From DATNIC01 sp035604635 (GTDB lineage: Bacteria; Vulcanimicrobiota; Vulcanimicrobiia; Vulcanimicrobiales; Vulcanimicrobiaceae): DNA of 33,201 nt. Shown piece after piece: positions 1 through 8,543 of this stretch. The position numbers and the translations under genes were made by a program. The DNA is taken from positions 1 through 33,201 of the forward strand of contig DATNIC010000016.1 in the NCBI GenBank assembly GCA_035604635.1, read 5' to 3'. The notes under the pieces are model-generated. The model made no database searches. It had not been told where the DNA came from and saw only the letters and a list, made by a program, of their open reading frames with translations. Numbering within the stretch: the stretch's first letter is position 1; each line of letters opens with the position of its first letter.

Positions 1-819
1 GTACAGCCGCTCGGGACGGAATTGATCAGGCTCGTCGAGGCGATACCCAGCTTCGTTCAGTCCTTGCAAGAGCGCCTAGCGGCGGCGCAAATCTTCCTCA
101 AGAACAACGCGATGGCCGGACAGCTCGCCTCCACGCTCGCAAACGCGGCCGGCGGGGTCGTGGCCGGCGTCGGACAGCGCCTGCTCGGCGGCCCGGCGCT
201 GGTGGCCGGGATGATCGGAAACGCAGTACTGATCGTCCTGCTCGCGGTCGGGTGGATGCTTTCAGCGGATGAATTGGCGCAATTCACCTTGAGCTTGCTG
301 CCGGCGGCCCCGCGCGAGGACTGGCGCAAAGCCTTGCAAGAGATCGGCACGCGCCTGACCGCGTACGTTGCAGGCATCGTCATCAACGGTGCGCTCGTAG
401 GAGCCGCGATGGGTCTCTCGCTCGCGCTCCTGGGCATCCCTTTCGCCTTACTGCTCGCGGTCGTCGTCGCGGTTTTCCAAGCAATCCCGATGGTCGGCGC
501 CATCATATCCGGTCCGATCGTTCTGGTCATCGTGCTCGCGACGAGCGGTTGGACGAAGATGCTCGTCGTCCTCGCCATTTTCGCGATCGTGCAGATCGTC
601 GATCAGAACGTCGTTTCGCCGATCATCTTCGGCCAGCGGGTGCAGTTGAGTTTTCTGCTCATCATCTTCGCGACGATCGTCGGCGGGACGCTCCTGGGCA
701 TCGGCGGCGCGTTCCTCGCGGTTCCGGCAGCAGCCGTGCTTCAGGTGATCGTCGTGCGAATCGGTGCGCCGGCGATCCGCCGCGCCGGAGCGATCGCCGT
801 CACCGAGTCAGCCGAATAA
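1..819 (+). CDS. AI-2E family transporter, 3' part (start lies left of the window)
   Basis: The reading frame is open from the first base and ends at TAA 817-819, so about 272 C-terminal residues are visible of a protein that is usually about 350 long. It is rich in hydrophobic helices: segments near window residues 60-85, 115-145, 148-180 and 205-250. The stretch FQAIPMVGAIISGPI and the following DQNVVSPIIFG are typical of the C-terminal core of the AI-2E/PerM permease family. Family members are inner-membrane proteins implicated in export of small molecules or in Na+/H+ antiport; the substrate cannot be told from sequence. The first in-frame TTG at 22 is internal, not the true start. The gene converges on the binding-protein gene that ends at 837, leaving only 17 bases between the two stops. 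Confidence 0.85.
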   Translation, partial: VQPLGTELIRLVEAIPSFVQSLQERLAAAQIFLKNNAMAGQLASTLANAAGGVVAGVGQRLLGGPALVAGMIGNAVLIVLLAVGWMLSADELAQFTLSLLPAAPREDWRKALQEIGTRLTAYVAGIVINGALVGAAMGLSLALLGIPFALLLAVVVAVFQAIPMVGAIISGPIVLVIVLATSGWTKMLVVLAIFAIVQIVDQNVVSPIIFGQRVQLSFLLIIFATIVGGTLLGIGGAFLAVPAAAVLQVIVVRIGAPAIRRAGAIAVTESAE

Positions 820-836
820 ATCCGGCCTCCGACGGC

Positions 837-2003
837 TCAGCCGCCCAGTTTACTAACGCCTACCCACGCGCCTTTCGCAGGGTCCCAGCGCGTCACCATC
901 AGGGACGAATAATTCAAGCCGCGTTGGGGAATCGCGCGGAAGTCGTACGCTCCGCTGATCCCTTGCCAGCGGAGGTTTTGCAGATACTCACGCAACTGCC
1001 CAGCGCCGACGTTGGTGCCGAACTTTCGCAAGGCGTCGATCACGATGAGGCCGGCATCCCAAGCGAGGGCGTGACCGTGCTCAGCCTGCACGCCGATCGC
1101 TTTGAACGCGTTGCGAAAGACTCCGACCGCCTGTTTGACGCGTCCGTTCGGCAGCTCGCCCGGCGCCAAGTCCGGTGCGCTGACGAACAGCAGTTCTTTG
1201 GGCATGAACGACTCGTAGGCTTTCATCTGCGCGTATGTTGCGTTGGAGACCGACGTGATGACCGGGAGGCTGAGCCCGGCGTCGCTTGCACCCCGCAGAA
1301 CCGTCGCGACGGGAGTTCCGCTCGCCCAAACGTACAAGACCTCCGCTCCGGACGCTTTGATATGCGCGATCTGCGCAGCGACGCTCACGTCGTTCACGTT
1401 GAAATGCTCGCGCGTGACGATGGTGACGCCCTGGTTGTCCGGCGCGCTGAAGACGCCGTTGACGGCCTGCTCGCCGTCCTGTCCGCTCGCGTCGGTCGAG
1501 AAAATGAAGGCAACCTTCTTGACGCCCCGCGTGCGCAAGTAGCGGGCCGTAATAATTGCCAAATCGACGGTCGAGGCGTTTGTCGAAAAGACGTAGCTGC
1601 CCTCGGGCGGATGGATGCCCGGAGAAAGGCAAAGCTCCACCGGACCGCTGGTAAGAAGCGGCGCAGTCGCGCTGCACGTCCCGCTCAACGACGGTCCGAT
1701 GACAACCGGCGCTTTCTTGGCGATGACGACGTTGGCCAATTGCACCGCGATCTGTGGATTGGATTGATCGTCGGCGACGACGAACTTCACGGGACGGCCC
1801 GCGACGCCGCCCGCTTTGTTCACCATGTCCTCGATGACGCCGAGGGCTTGCGCTTCCTCCTTACCGAGAAACGACGCTTGACCGGTCACGGAGAGGATGG
1901 CATTGATCTCGTACGGATCGGCCGCCCGGCTCCCCGTCGGCACCGCCGTGCAGAGGAATGCGGCGCAGACGGCGACGATCCATCCGGTCCGCGCGATCGT
2001 CAC
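837..2003 (-). CDS. LivK-type ABC transporter substrate-binding protein (Peripla_BP_6)
   Basis: A 388-residue exported binding protein of the branched-chain amino acid/aromatic acid type. I place the start at GTG 2003-2001 because it is followed directly by a signal peptide (Arg-containing N-terminus, hydrophobic WIVAVCAAFL core, cleavage near SRA-ADPYE). This GTG also overlaps the upstream TGA in a GTGA junction (2000-2003). The longer frame up to 2252 is only antisense-like sequence. The mature protein starts with the usual first strand INAILSVTGQASFLG and keeps the family pattern, including GRPVKFVVADDQSNP and VVIGPSLSG. Two Cys in the first lobe (about 25 residues apart) could form a disulfide. 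No permease or ATPase gene is adjacent. The partner upstream is a putative di-iron enzyme, so the ligand may be related to that enzyme's substrate or product; this is inference. Confidence 0.85.
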   Translation of the reverse strand: MTIARTGWIVAVCAAFLCTAVPTGSRAADPYEINAILSVTGQASFLGKEEAQALGVIEDMVNKAGGVAGRPVKFVVADDQSNPQIAVQLANVVIAKKAPVVIGPSLSGTCSATAPLLTSGPVELCLSPGIHPPEGSYVFSTNASTVDLAIITARYLRTRGVKKVAFIFSTDASGQDGEQAVNGVFSAPDNQGVTIVTREHFNVNDVSVAAQIAHIKASGAEVLYVWASGTPVATVLRGASDAGLSLPVITSVSNATYAQMKAYESFMPKELLFVSAPDLAPGELPNGRVKQAVGVFRNAFKAIGVQAEHGHALAWDAGLIVIDALRKFGTNVGAGQLREYLQNLRWQGISGAYDFRAIPQRGLNYSSLMVTRWDPAKGAWVGVSKLGG

Positions 2004-2791
2004 GCGGGAGTAAGCGCCATAACCGGCGCCGGTATGGGCTGACGGTCCAGCGACGGCGCCGGCAGTCCCGACGCTTTGTACGCCCACACGCCGATTTGAT
2101 CGAACCAGATCCGGTTGGTCGCTTGCCGCTCGCGCGCCGCCCGCAGGCAGCCGTCCTGCTTTTCCTCGGTGTCCGCATATTTCTTGAGGATGACGAGCGG
2201 GAGGTCGCCGTGGCCGCCTTCCTCGGAATCCGCGGCGTCGGCAGCATCCCAATGCTCTAAGGCCTCATCAGCCAGACCGAGTTTTTGCCACATCTTGCGC
2301 GAGGTGCGCGCTCGATCGCCGATGCGCTTGATCATCTCGTTGCCGCGTGAGACCTCGTCGCCTTCGATGGCGGCCATCGCTTCCAGCCACGGCAAGTTGC
2401 GGCTGATCCAATCGCTATAGACGATTCGCATCCGCGTAAGCGGCGCGCCCGCATACGCATAGATGTAGTCGCGATCGACGCCCAACGCGACGGTAAAGTC
2501 GACCATGCTTTCGTAGTGGCCGGTCGTGATCGTCGGGTCGTTGACTTCCTCGACGAACATGTTCTCGATCAAAAATTTGCGCACTTCCAAGTACGGACAG
2601 TTGCCTGCGATGTTGGCGAGCCAGCGTGGAAAATTTGCCGCGAAGACGCAGTGCTCGAGCGCGTAGACACGAGCGCCCTCGCGAGTCAAGTGGTTTCGCA
2701 GGTACTCTTCCCAAAGCGACGGCGTACCGTACCGCCCTTCCTGGAGCACGTCAAGGAAGGCTTTTTGAAATTCTTCAGGCGTTCTTTTCAT
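2000..2791 (-). CDS. TenA/PqqC/CADD-like (heme-oxygenase-fold) putative iron-containing redox enzyme
   Basis: About 263 residues, predicted all-helical and soluble, with no signal peptide. The sequence resembles the heme-oxygenase-like di-iron oxidase/TenA-PqqC superfamily: an early helix with Y-A-L-E46-H47, a second acidic helix E76-x4-E81-E82 followed by G91-H92-Y, an E143 helix, and a last block E179-H180-W-x-x-x-D185 running to E190-E191-G-G-H194. These are the kinds of Glu/His/Asp residues that bind iron in CADD-like enzymes, but the last set is more widely spaced than the compact H-x3-D-x2-H I know from CADD, so ligand assignment is a guess. Start: ATG 2791 is preferred; GTG 2827, touching the comEC stop, would add 12 basic residues and has no ribosome-binding site. 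It follows comEC and overlaps the binding-protein gene by GTGA. Substrate unknown. Confidence 0.65.
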   Translation of the reverse strand: MKRTPEEFQKAFLDVLQEGRYGTPSLWEEYLRNHLTREGARVYALEHCVFAANFPRWLANIAGNCPYLEVRKFLIENMFVEEVNDPTITTGHYESMVDFTVALGVDRDYIYAYAGAPLTRMRIVYSDWISRNLPWLEAMAAIEGDEVSRGNEMIKRIGDRARTSRKMWQKLGLADEALEHWDAADAADSEEGGHGDLPLVILKKYADTEEKQDGCLRAARERQATNRIWFDQIGVWAYKASGLPAPSLDRQPIPAPVMALTPA

Positions 2792-2827
2792 AACGCGCCG
2801 CACTTTCTTTGGAGGGGTTCTCGACAC

Positions 2828-4984
2828 CTATTGCGGCGTGCATTGCAGCATCGGCGCCGTCCGGTTCGGGGTGATCGTAACCGCGCCGCACTGATCCGTC
2901 CGGAAAACGATCGTACCCGCGTTGCGTAACGTCGCGAGCGTTCGCGGCGCCGGATGGCCGAAATGGTTGCGCCGGCCCACGCTGATGATCGCGATCTTCG
3001 GGTGAACGGCAGAGACGAACGCGGGCGTCGACGCGTAGGCGCTGCCGTGGTGCCCCACCTTCAAGAGCGTTGCCTGCAGATCGGCGCTGCCGGCTAAGAG
3101 CCGTGCCTCGGTGTTTTGTCCCGCGTCGCCCATGAAGAGTGCGCGAAAGGCTTCATACTCCAACATCACGACGATCGAGTTCTCGTTGACGTCGTCGCCA
3201 CTGTCGGCGATGTACGGCTCGCTCGGCGCGAGAAACCGTAAGGTCACGCCGTCGTCCGTATGCCAAACGTCCCCCGCGCGCGGCTCCCGGATCGGGACAT
3301 GTTCCGCCCGTGCCGTCCCGATGCAGTCGCGATACGCGTGCCCCGCGTACGTTTGCCCGCTATCCGCGATCCAGTCCGCGCCGAGCTCGCGCAAGATCGG
3401 TGCGCAGCCACCGACATGATCGCCATGAGGGTGGGTCAGAATGATCCCGTCGACGTGCCGCACGCCGCTGCGGATCAAGTATGGGACGACGATTCGCTCG
3501 CCGACGATCTCGGCCGACGACTCCTCGTCATTCGCGCCGATCTCGAGGCGGCCGCCGGTGTCGATCATCAGCGTGTGGCCGTGCGGCGTTCGAATCACGA
3601 TCCCGTCGCCCTGCCCGACGTCGAGCGCGACGATCGAGAGCGTCCCCGTCTCGCCGTGCACCGGAGCGACGACGATCAGCGCCCCGGCAACGAGTGCGCT
3701 GAGCGCGATCATAATTCGGCGCCGCGCGAGCGCGGCGGCCGCGACGAGTGCCGCGACGTCGTAGCACGCGAGCGACCACGCGGGCGGCGGCGCGATCGCC
3801 AGGTGCGCTCCCGGCAGCGACGCGATCGCGTGCACTGCGGTGACGATCCAAGTCAAAAGGCCGGTGTCGAGCATTGCGAGCACGTCGGGGACGAACGGCA
3901 GGCGATCCGTAACGATCTGCGCGAGGCCCAAGATCATCGTGCTCCCGACGACCGGGACGACGGCGAGGTTGGCGACGACTGCGTACGGGGCAACCGTCAA
4001 GAACGTTTGCGCAGTCAACGGCCAGACGCCGATCTGCGTCGCGATGGTGAGCGCACAGGCTTCGGCCGCGACCGGCGGGACGTGCAGGCGCTCGCACCAC
4101 TCCGCGATGTGATCGGCAAAGAGCAGGATCGCCGCGACGCACGAAAACGAGAGCCCAAACGACGCGCCGCCGACCGCCGCCGGCCACAAGGCGGCGACGA
4201 CGATCGCCGCAGCCGCGAAGGCGTTCCAGGAAAACGCCCGCGCCCCGCACGCGCGGGCCGCGAGCGCAACGGTGATCATCGTTGCAGCGCGCAGCGAGGG
4301 GAGATGTGCGCCACTCGCTGCGGCATAGAACCAAATCACGACGATCGTCGCGAGCGATGCGGCGACGCGCGGCACACCGAACGATCCGCAGAGCGACGCC
4401 ATCAACATGGCGATGACGCCGAGGTGGAGACCGGCCGTTACCAAGACGTGCACCGTGCCCGTCTCTTGAAACTCGAGTTTGAGATCGCGCGGGAGGGAGC
4501 CGCGCTCGCCCCACAGCGCGCCGGTCAAGATCGACGCTTGCGGTTCGGGTATGCGTTTGCGAACGATCTTCCCCGCCCAGGCGCGCAGACGCGGCAAGAG
4601 CGAGGCTGCATCCCACGGCGGCCCCGGCGTTCGAGCGAGGAGTTCGGAATCGACCAGCCGCCCCGCCACGCCGCGTTCGGCTGCGAGTTCTCGCGGCGAC
4701 GCTTCGCCTGGGTTTCGGGGTTCGTCGAACGGTTCGAGTCGCCCGCGCACGACGACCCGGTCACCCGGCTCAAGCGGCGCGCGGACGATAAGCTCGACGC
4801 GCGGGCCATTCTCGAGCGACAGCTCGCATTCATCGCCCCATGCATGTTGCGCGACGTCGCCCGTCACCACGCCGGCTACGGTCGCGCGCGGGACTTCGCG
4901 CAGAATCTGTGCGGGATGTCCGCGCCACACGAAGACCAGCGCGACGAAGAGGATAGCCGGAAGCAGAAGCGGAGCGCGGACCAC
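2828..4984 (-). CDS. comEC: ComEC/Rec2 family DNA-uptake channel protein
   Basis: 718 residues with the three-part ComEC layout. An N-terminal membrane anchor is followed by a soluble OB-like domain (about 30-115; GDVAQHAWGDECELSLENG). A multi-helix competence domain lies at about 145-430, with the family signature TGALWGERGSLP and ETGTVHVLVTAGLHLGVIAM. A C-terminal metallo-beta-lactamase-like domain begins near 445 (VALDVGQGDGI). Its metal motif HPHGDHVGG at 518-526 is intact, and a later GDAGQ and VGHHGSA add further ligands. ComEC forms the inner-membrane channel that takes up single-stranded DNA during transformation. The start is GTG 4984-4982 with a weak AAGG upstream. It is transcribed away from the epimerase gene (54-base divergent gap) and is followed by the putative di-iron protein. 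A separate ComEA-like gene lies at 8544. Confidence 0.92.
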   Translation of the reverse strand: MVRAPLLLPAILFVALVFVWRGHPAQILREVPRATVAGVVTGDVAQHAWGDECELSLENGPRVELIVRAPLEPGDRVVVRGRLEPFDEPRNPGEASPRELAAERGVAGRLVDSELLARTPGPPWDAASLLPRLRAWAGKIVRKRIPEPQASILTGALWGERGSLPRDLKLEFQETGTVHVLVTAGLHLGVIAMLMASLCGSFGVPRVAASLATIVVIWFYAAASGAHLPSLRAATMITVALAARACGARAFSWNAFAAAAIVVAALWPAAVGGASFGLSFSCVAAILLFADHIAEWCERLHVPPVAAEACALTIATQIGVWPLTAQTFLTVAPYAVVANLAVVPVVGSTMILGLAQIVTDRLPFVPDVLAMLDTGLLTWIVTAVHAIASLPGAHLAIAPPPAWSLACYDVAALVAAAALARRRIMIALSALVAGALIVVAPVHGETGTLSIVALDVGQGDGIVIRTPHGHTLMIDTGGRLEIGANDEESSAEIVGERIVVPYLIRSGVRHVDGIILTHPHGDHVGGCAPILRELGADWIADSGQTYAGHAYRDCIGTARAEHVPIREPRAGDVWHTDDGVTLRFLAPSEPYIADSGDDVNENSIVVMLEYEAFRALFMGDAGQNTEARLLAGSADLQATLLKVGHHGSAYASTPAFVSAVHPKIAIISVGRRNHFGHPAPRTLATLRNAGTIVFRTDQCGAVTITPNRTAPMLQCTPQ

Positions 4985-5038
4985 GCCTGCCCTTCACGCC
5001 GCGCAGGCCGCGTGTAAAGCTCGCACGAACGAGCGCAC

Positions 5039-5971
5039 GTGCGCATTGTCGTGACCGGCGGAGCCGGCTTCATCGGTTCACATATCGGCGATCTCTTGAT
5101 TGCTCGGGGGCACGAAGTCGTCGTCATCGACAGCCTGTGGTCGCACGGCGGCGGGCGGCGCGAGAACGTCCCGGAGCGCGCGAGCTTCGTCCACATGGAC
5201 ATCCGCGATGAAGAACTTAGCCGCGTATTCACGGATTTCAAGCCGGAGGTCGTCTATCACGAAGCGGCGCAGCACAGCGTCGCGATCAGCACTAAGGATC
5301 CGGTCTACGACGCGCAAGTGAACGTCCTGGGCCTCATCAACGTCTTGCAATCCGCGGTCAAGGCCGAGACGCGCAAGATCATCTTCGCTGCGAGCGCCGC
5401 GCAATACGGCAGCCCGAAAAAGTTGCCGGTCACCGAAGACTCGCCGATGCTTCCGGAGTCGCCTTATGGGATCACGAAGCTCATCGCCGAGCACTATCTG
5501 CGCTATTTCAAGGCCGACTACGGCCTCGAATACACCGCGCTGCGCTACGGAAACGTGTATGGTCCCAGACAAGATCCCAACGGTGAAGCGGGCGTGATCG
5601 CGATCTTCATCGGGCGCTTCCTCGGCGGGGAGGGCGTGCGGATCGACTGGGACGGCGAGCAGACGCGCGACTACGTCTATGTGGAGGATGTGGCGGCCGC
5701 CAACATCGCGGCGCTCGAAAGAGGTTCCGGTCAGTCGTTCGTGATCGGCACGGGAAAGAAGACGAGCGTCAACCAGCTCTACGATGCGCTGGTCAAGATC
5801 ACGGGGTTCAAAGCGCCGATCGAGCACGCGCCCAAGCGCGCCGGGGACGTGCGCTCCGTCGTGTTCGACCCGGCTCGTGCCAAGAGCGAACTCGGGTGGG
5901 CGGCCGGTTACAAGCTGGCCGACGGCATGCGCAAGACCGTCGAGTATTTCAAGGAACGCGCTGCCGCTTAG
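5039..5971 (+). CDS. NAD-dependent epimerase/dehydratase, UDP-glucose 4-epimerase-like
   Basis: 310 residues, an extended short-chain dehydrogenase of the GalE type. The NAD-binding loop GGAGFIG is at residues 7-13, the catalytic Ser is S119 in ASAAQYG, and the Tyr-Lys pair is Y143-x3-K147 in SPYGITK. YGPRQDPNGEAGV and the later QTRDYVYVEDVA are typical of nucleotide-sugar epimerases. It would interconvert a UDP-hexose for polysaccharide synthesis; whether the sugar is glucose, GlcNAc or galacturonate cannot be decided here. The start is GTG 5039 with no clear ribosome-binding site, directly followed by the MRIVVTG strand expected at the N-terminus. Its TAG (5969-5971) overlaps the leuS stop on the other strand, leaving no space for a separate terminator. 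Confidence 0.88.
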   Translation: MRIVVTGGAGFIGSHIGDLLIARGHEVVVIDSLWSHGGGRRENVPERASFVHMDIRDEELSRVFTDFKPEVVYHEAAQHSVAISTKDPVYDAQVNVLGLINVLQSAVKAETRKIIFAASAAQYGSPKKLPVTEDSPMLPESPYGITKLIAEHYLRYFKADYGLEYTALRYGNVYGPRQDPNGEAGVIAIFIGRFLGGEGVRIDWDGEQTRDYVYVEDVAAANIAALERGSGQSFVIGTGKKTSVNQLYDALVKITGFKAPIEHAPKRAGDVRSVVFDPARAKSELGWAAGYKLADGMRKTVEYFKERAAA

Positions 5972-8469
5972 ACCACTAAGTTCAGGAGCTTGTCCTGGAC
6001 GTAGACGCGCATGCGGACCGATTTCTCGCCGACGAAGTCTTTGACGTTCTTTTCGGCGAGCGCCAGCGAGAACGCGCGATCTTCGTCGATCCCCGGCTCG
6101 GCCTGGATCCGCGCTCGGACCTTCCCGTTCACCTGAACGACGAGCGTGATCTCCGCAACAGCGAGGGCGGCCGCGTCGGGCTCGATCCAACGTTCGAGAT
6201 GGACGGAGGTTGCGTAGCCGAGTCTCGACCAGAGCTCATCCGCCATGTGCGGCGCAAACGGGGCGAGCAAGATCGGGAGCGCGTGGATCGCGTAGAGGAC
6301 CGCAGGATCGTCCCAATAGCGCGAGTCTCTCGTCGCGGCGGTGAGGAGATTGACGAGTTCATCGAGCCGAGCCGTCGTCGTGTTGAAGTGGAAGCGGCGC
6401 GTGTTCGTTTCGTCGGCGCCCGACTTCAACGCGACGTGAACCGCGCGCACGATCGCGCGTTGCGCTTCGCCGTCGACCTGGGGTAACCGGTCGAGCGGGA
6501 CGCTCTTCGCGCGGGCGAAAAACGGCTCGCTTGCGCGCCAAACACGCGCCAAGAAGCGCACGCGTCCGGAGATCCCCTCTTCGGTCCACGGCAGCGCGTC
6601 TTCGGCCGGGGCCGCGGCGAGCAGAAAGAGGCGCATCGCGTCGACGCCGTGACGCTCGACGGTGTCGTCGATCCCGATCACGTTGCCGCGGCTCTTGCTC
6701 ATCTTCTCGCCGTTGTAGAGCAAGGTCCCCTGATTGAAGAGGCGCGTGAATGGCTCCGGCGGCCCCGTGCACCAGCCCATATCGATGAAGAACTTGTAGA
6801 AAAAACGCGCGTACAGGAGATGCAGCACGGCGTGCTCGGCGCCGCCGATGTATTGATCGACGGGCATCCACGGCCGCACGCGCGCGGGATCCCAAGGCGC
6901 GCGCTCGTTGTGAGGATCGATGTACCGAATGTAGTACCACGAGGAATCGAAGAAGGTGTCCATCGTGTCGCTCTCGCGGCGCGCCGGGCCGCCGCACTTC
7001 GGACACGTCGTATTGATGAACGACGGATCGTTGGCCAACGGCGATCCTTGTCCGGTGATCGGAACGTTCGCGGGCAAGAACACGGGCAACTGATCGTCGG
7101 GGACCGGGACTTCGCCGTCTTTCGGACAGTAGATGATCGGAATCGGCGTGCCCCAGTAGCGCTGGCGCGAGATGAGCCAATCGCGGAACCGGTAGTTGAC
7201 CGTCGTCTTCCCGATCCCCATCGCTTCTAGACGCTGCGCCAAAGCGGCGCGGGCCCGGGTCGACGACATCCCCGTGTAGTCGCCGCTTGCGATCAGGCGC
7301 CCGTCCTCGACGTACGCTTCCGTCAACGGTCCGTCGACCTGCACGCCGGGCGGAACGATGACCTGCGCGATCGGCAAGCCGTGCTTCTTCGCAAAATCGA
7401 AGTCGCGCTCGTCGTGCGCCGGGACCGCCATGACCGCGCCCGTCCCGTACTCCGCCAGGACGTAGTTGGTGACCCAAATCGGGATCTTCTCGTGCGAGAG
7501 CGGATTGATTGCGTACGTTCCGGTGAAGACGCCGGTCTTTTCCATGAGACTGGTCCGCTCGAGCTCGGACTTGCTCTTCAGCGAATCGCGGAAGGCTTCG
7601 ATCACGCCGCGTTTCTTCGGCGCGGCTTGCATCAACCGTTCGACGACCGGATGTTCCGCTGCGATCGCGACGTACGTCGCGCCGAACAGGGTGTCGATCC
7701 GCGTGGTGAACACGGAGATCTTCGCATCTGCGACGCCCTCGACGTCGAAGCTGAAGGTGACGCCTTCGCTGCGTCCGATCCAGTTTCGCTGCATCACCTT
7801 GATGCGTTCGGGCCAGCCTTCGAGCAGATCGAGATCTTGCAGCAATCGATCCGCGTATGCGGTGATCTTGAGGAACCACTGCGAGAGGTTGCGCCGCTCG
7901 ACCGGAGAGCCGCAGCGCCAGCAGACGCCGCCCTCGACTTGCTCGTTGGCCAGGACGGTTTGATCGACCGGGCACCAATTCACGGGCGCTTCGCGCTTGT
8001 AAACGAGCCCCTTCTCGTACATCCGCAAGAACAGCCATTGATTCCACTTATAGTACGCCGGATCGCAGGTGGCGAACTCGCGCGTCCAATCGTACCCGGT
8101 CCCCATCAGCCGGATCTGACGCTGCATATTCGCGATGTTCGAGCGCGTCCACGAGTCGGGATCGACGCCGCGCTGGATCGCGGCATTCTCGGCGGGCAAG
8201 CCGAAGGCGTCCCAGCCCATCGGATGGAGCACGTTGTAGCCTTGCATCCGCATCATGCGCGCCAGCGCGTCGCCGAAGGTGTAGTTCTTCGCGTGCCCGA
8301 CGTGGAGATCGCCCGACGGATACGGGAACATCTCCAGGACGTAATATTTCGGCCGCTGGTCGTCGTCGCGGGTCAGGTAGATGCGGTCGCGCTCCCAGCG
8401 CTCTTGCCAGGCGCTTTCGATCGCGTGGAAATCGTACGTCGTGGATCGCTCTTCGAGCATTCGGGCCAT
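5968..8469 (-). CDS. leuS: Leucyl-tRNA synthetase
   Basis: 833 residues, close to the usual bacterial length (about 800-870). The class I signatures are complete: HVGH at 56-59 within FPYPSGDLHVGHAKNYT, and KMSKS at 589-593. Two Cys-x2-Cys zinc-type motifs are present (CWRCG and CPKCG). The CP1 editing domain is recognisable from TGTYAINPL and the HDERDFDFA block that carries the editing Asp. The anticodon-binding and C-terminal domains follow, ending with VNGKVRARI and a short beta tail. It charges tRNA-Leu with leucine in the cytoplasm. The start is ATG 8469; a second ATG three codons in is also possible. The 74-base leader to the divergent SLBB gene is too short for, and does not contain, a T-box. 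Confidence 0.97.
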   Translation of the reverse strand: MARMLEERSTTYDFHAIESAWQERWERDRIYLTRDDDQRPKYYVLEMFPYPSGDLHVGHAKNYTFGDALARMMRMQGYNVLHPMGWDAFGLPAENAAIQRGVDPDSWTRSNIANMQRQIRLMGTGYDWTREFATCDPAYYKWNQWLFLRMYEKGLVYKREAPVNWCPVDQTVLANEQVEGGVCWRCGSPVERRNLSQWFLKITAYADRLLQDLDLLEGWPERIKVMQRNWIGRSEGVTFSFDVEGVADAKISVFTTRIDTLFGATYVAIAAEHPVVERLMQAAPKKRGVIEAFRDSLKSKSELERTSLMEKTGVFTGTYAINPLSHEKIPIWVTNYVLAEYGTGAVMAVPAHDERDFDFAKKHGLPIAQVIVPPGVQVDGPLTEAYVEDGRLIASGDYTGMSSTRARAALAQRLEAMGIGKTTVNYRFRDWLISRQRYWGTPIPIIYCPKDGEVPVPDDQLPVFLPANVPITGQGSPLANDPSFINTTCPKCGGPARRESDTMDTFFDSSWYYIRYIDPHNERAPWDPARVRPWMPVDQYIGGAEHAVLHLLYARFFYKFFIDMGWCTGPPEPFTRLFNQGTLLYNGEKMSKSRGNVIGIDDTVERHGVDAMRLFLLAAAPAEDALPWTEEGISGRVRFLARVWRASEPFFARAKSVPLDRLPQVDGEAQRAIVRAVHVALKSGADETNTRRFHFNTTTARLDELVNLLTAATRDSRYWDDPAVLYAIHALPILLAPFAPHMADELWSRLGYATSVHLERWIEPDAAALAVAEITLVVQVNGKVRARIQAEPGIDEDRAFSLALAEKNVKDFVGEKSVRMRVYVQDKLLNLVV

Positions 8470-8543
8470 CTACTCTAGAGCGTTCGGTGCCGCCTTCGCT
8501 TCGGGGCTCTTGCCGTCGGGGGAGTCCCGCGTGATCGAGGGGC

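Noticed and set aside
549..2042. Long plus-strand open frame opposite the binding-protein gene
   Set aside because: Arg/Asp-rich translation without domains, lying antisense to a clear LivK-type protein; a by-product of high GC.
2004..2252. N-terminal extension of the binding protein at 837-2003
   Set aside because: It overlaps the upstream enzyme gene, is Arg/Gly-rich, and would bury the signal peptide.
4721..4745. GGTTCGAGTC, similar to a tRNA T-loop
   Set aside because: It lies inside comEC, with no matching acceptor or anticodon arms around it; the same holds for similar strings in clpB and typA. No selC was found.
3260..5017. 585-codon plus-strand frame opposite comEC
   Set aside because: The product is a repetitive R/D/E string and the minus strand carries all ComEC motifs.
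8470..8543. T-box or other leader for leuS
   Set aside because: Only 74 bases are available and no T-box core sequence is present.
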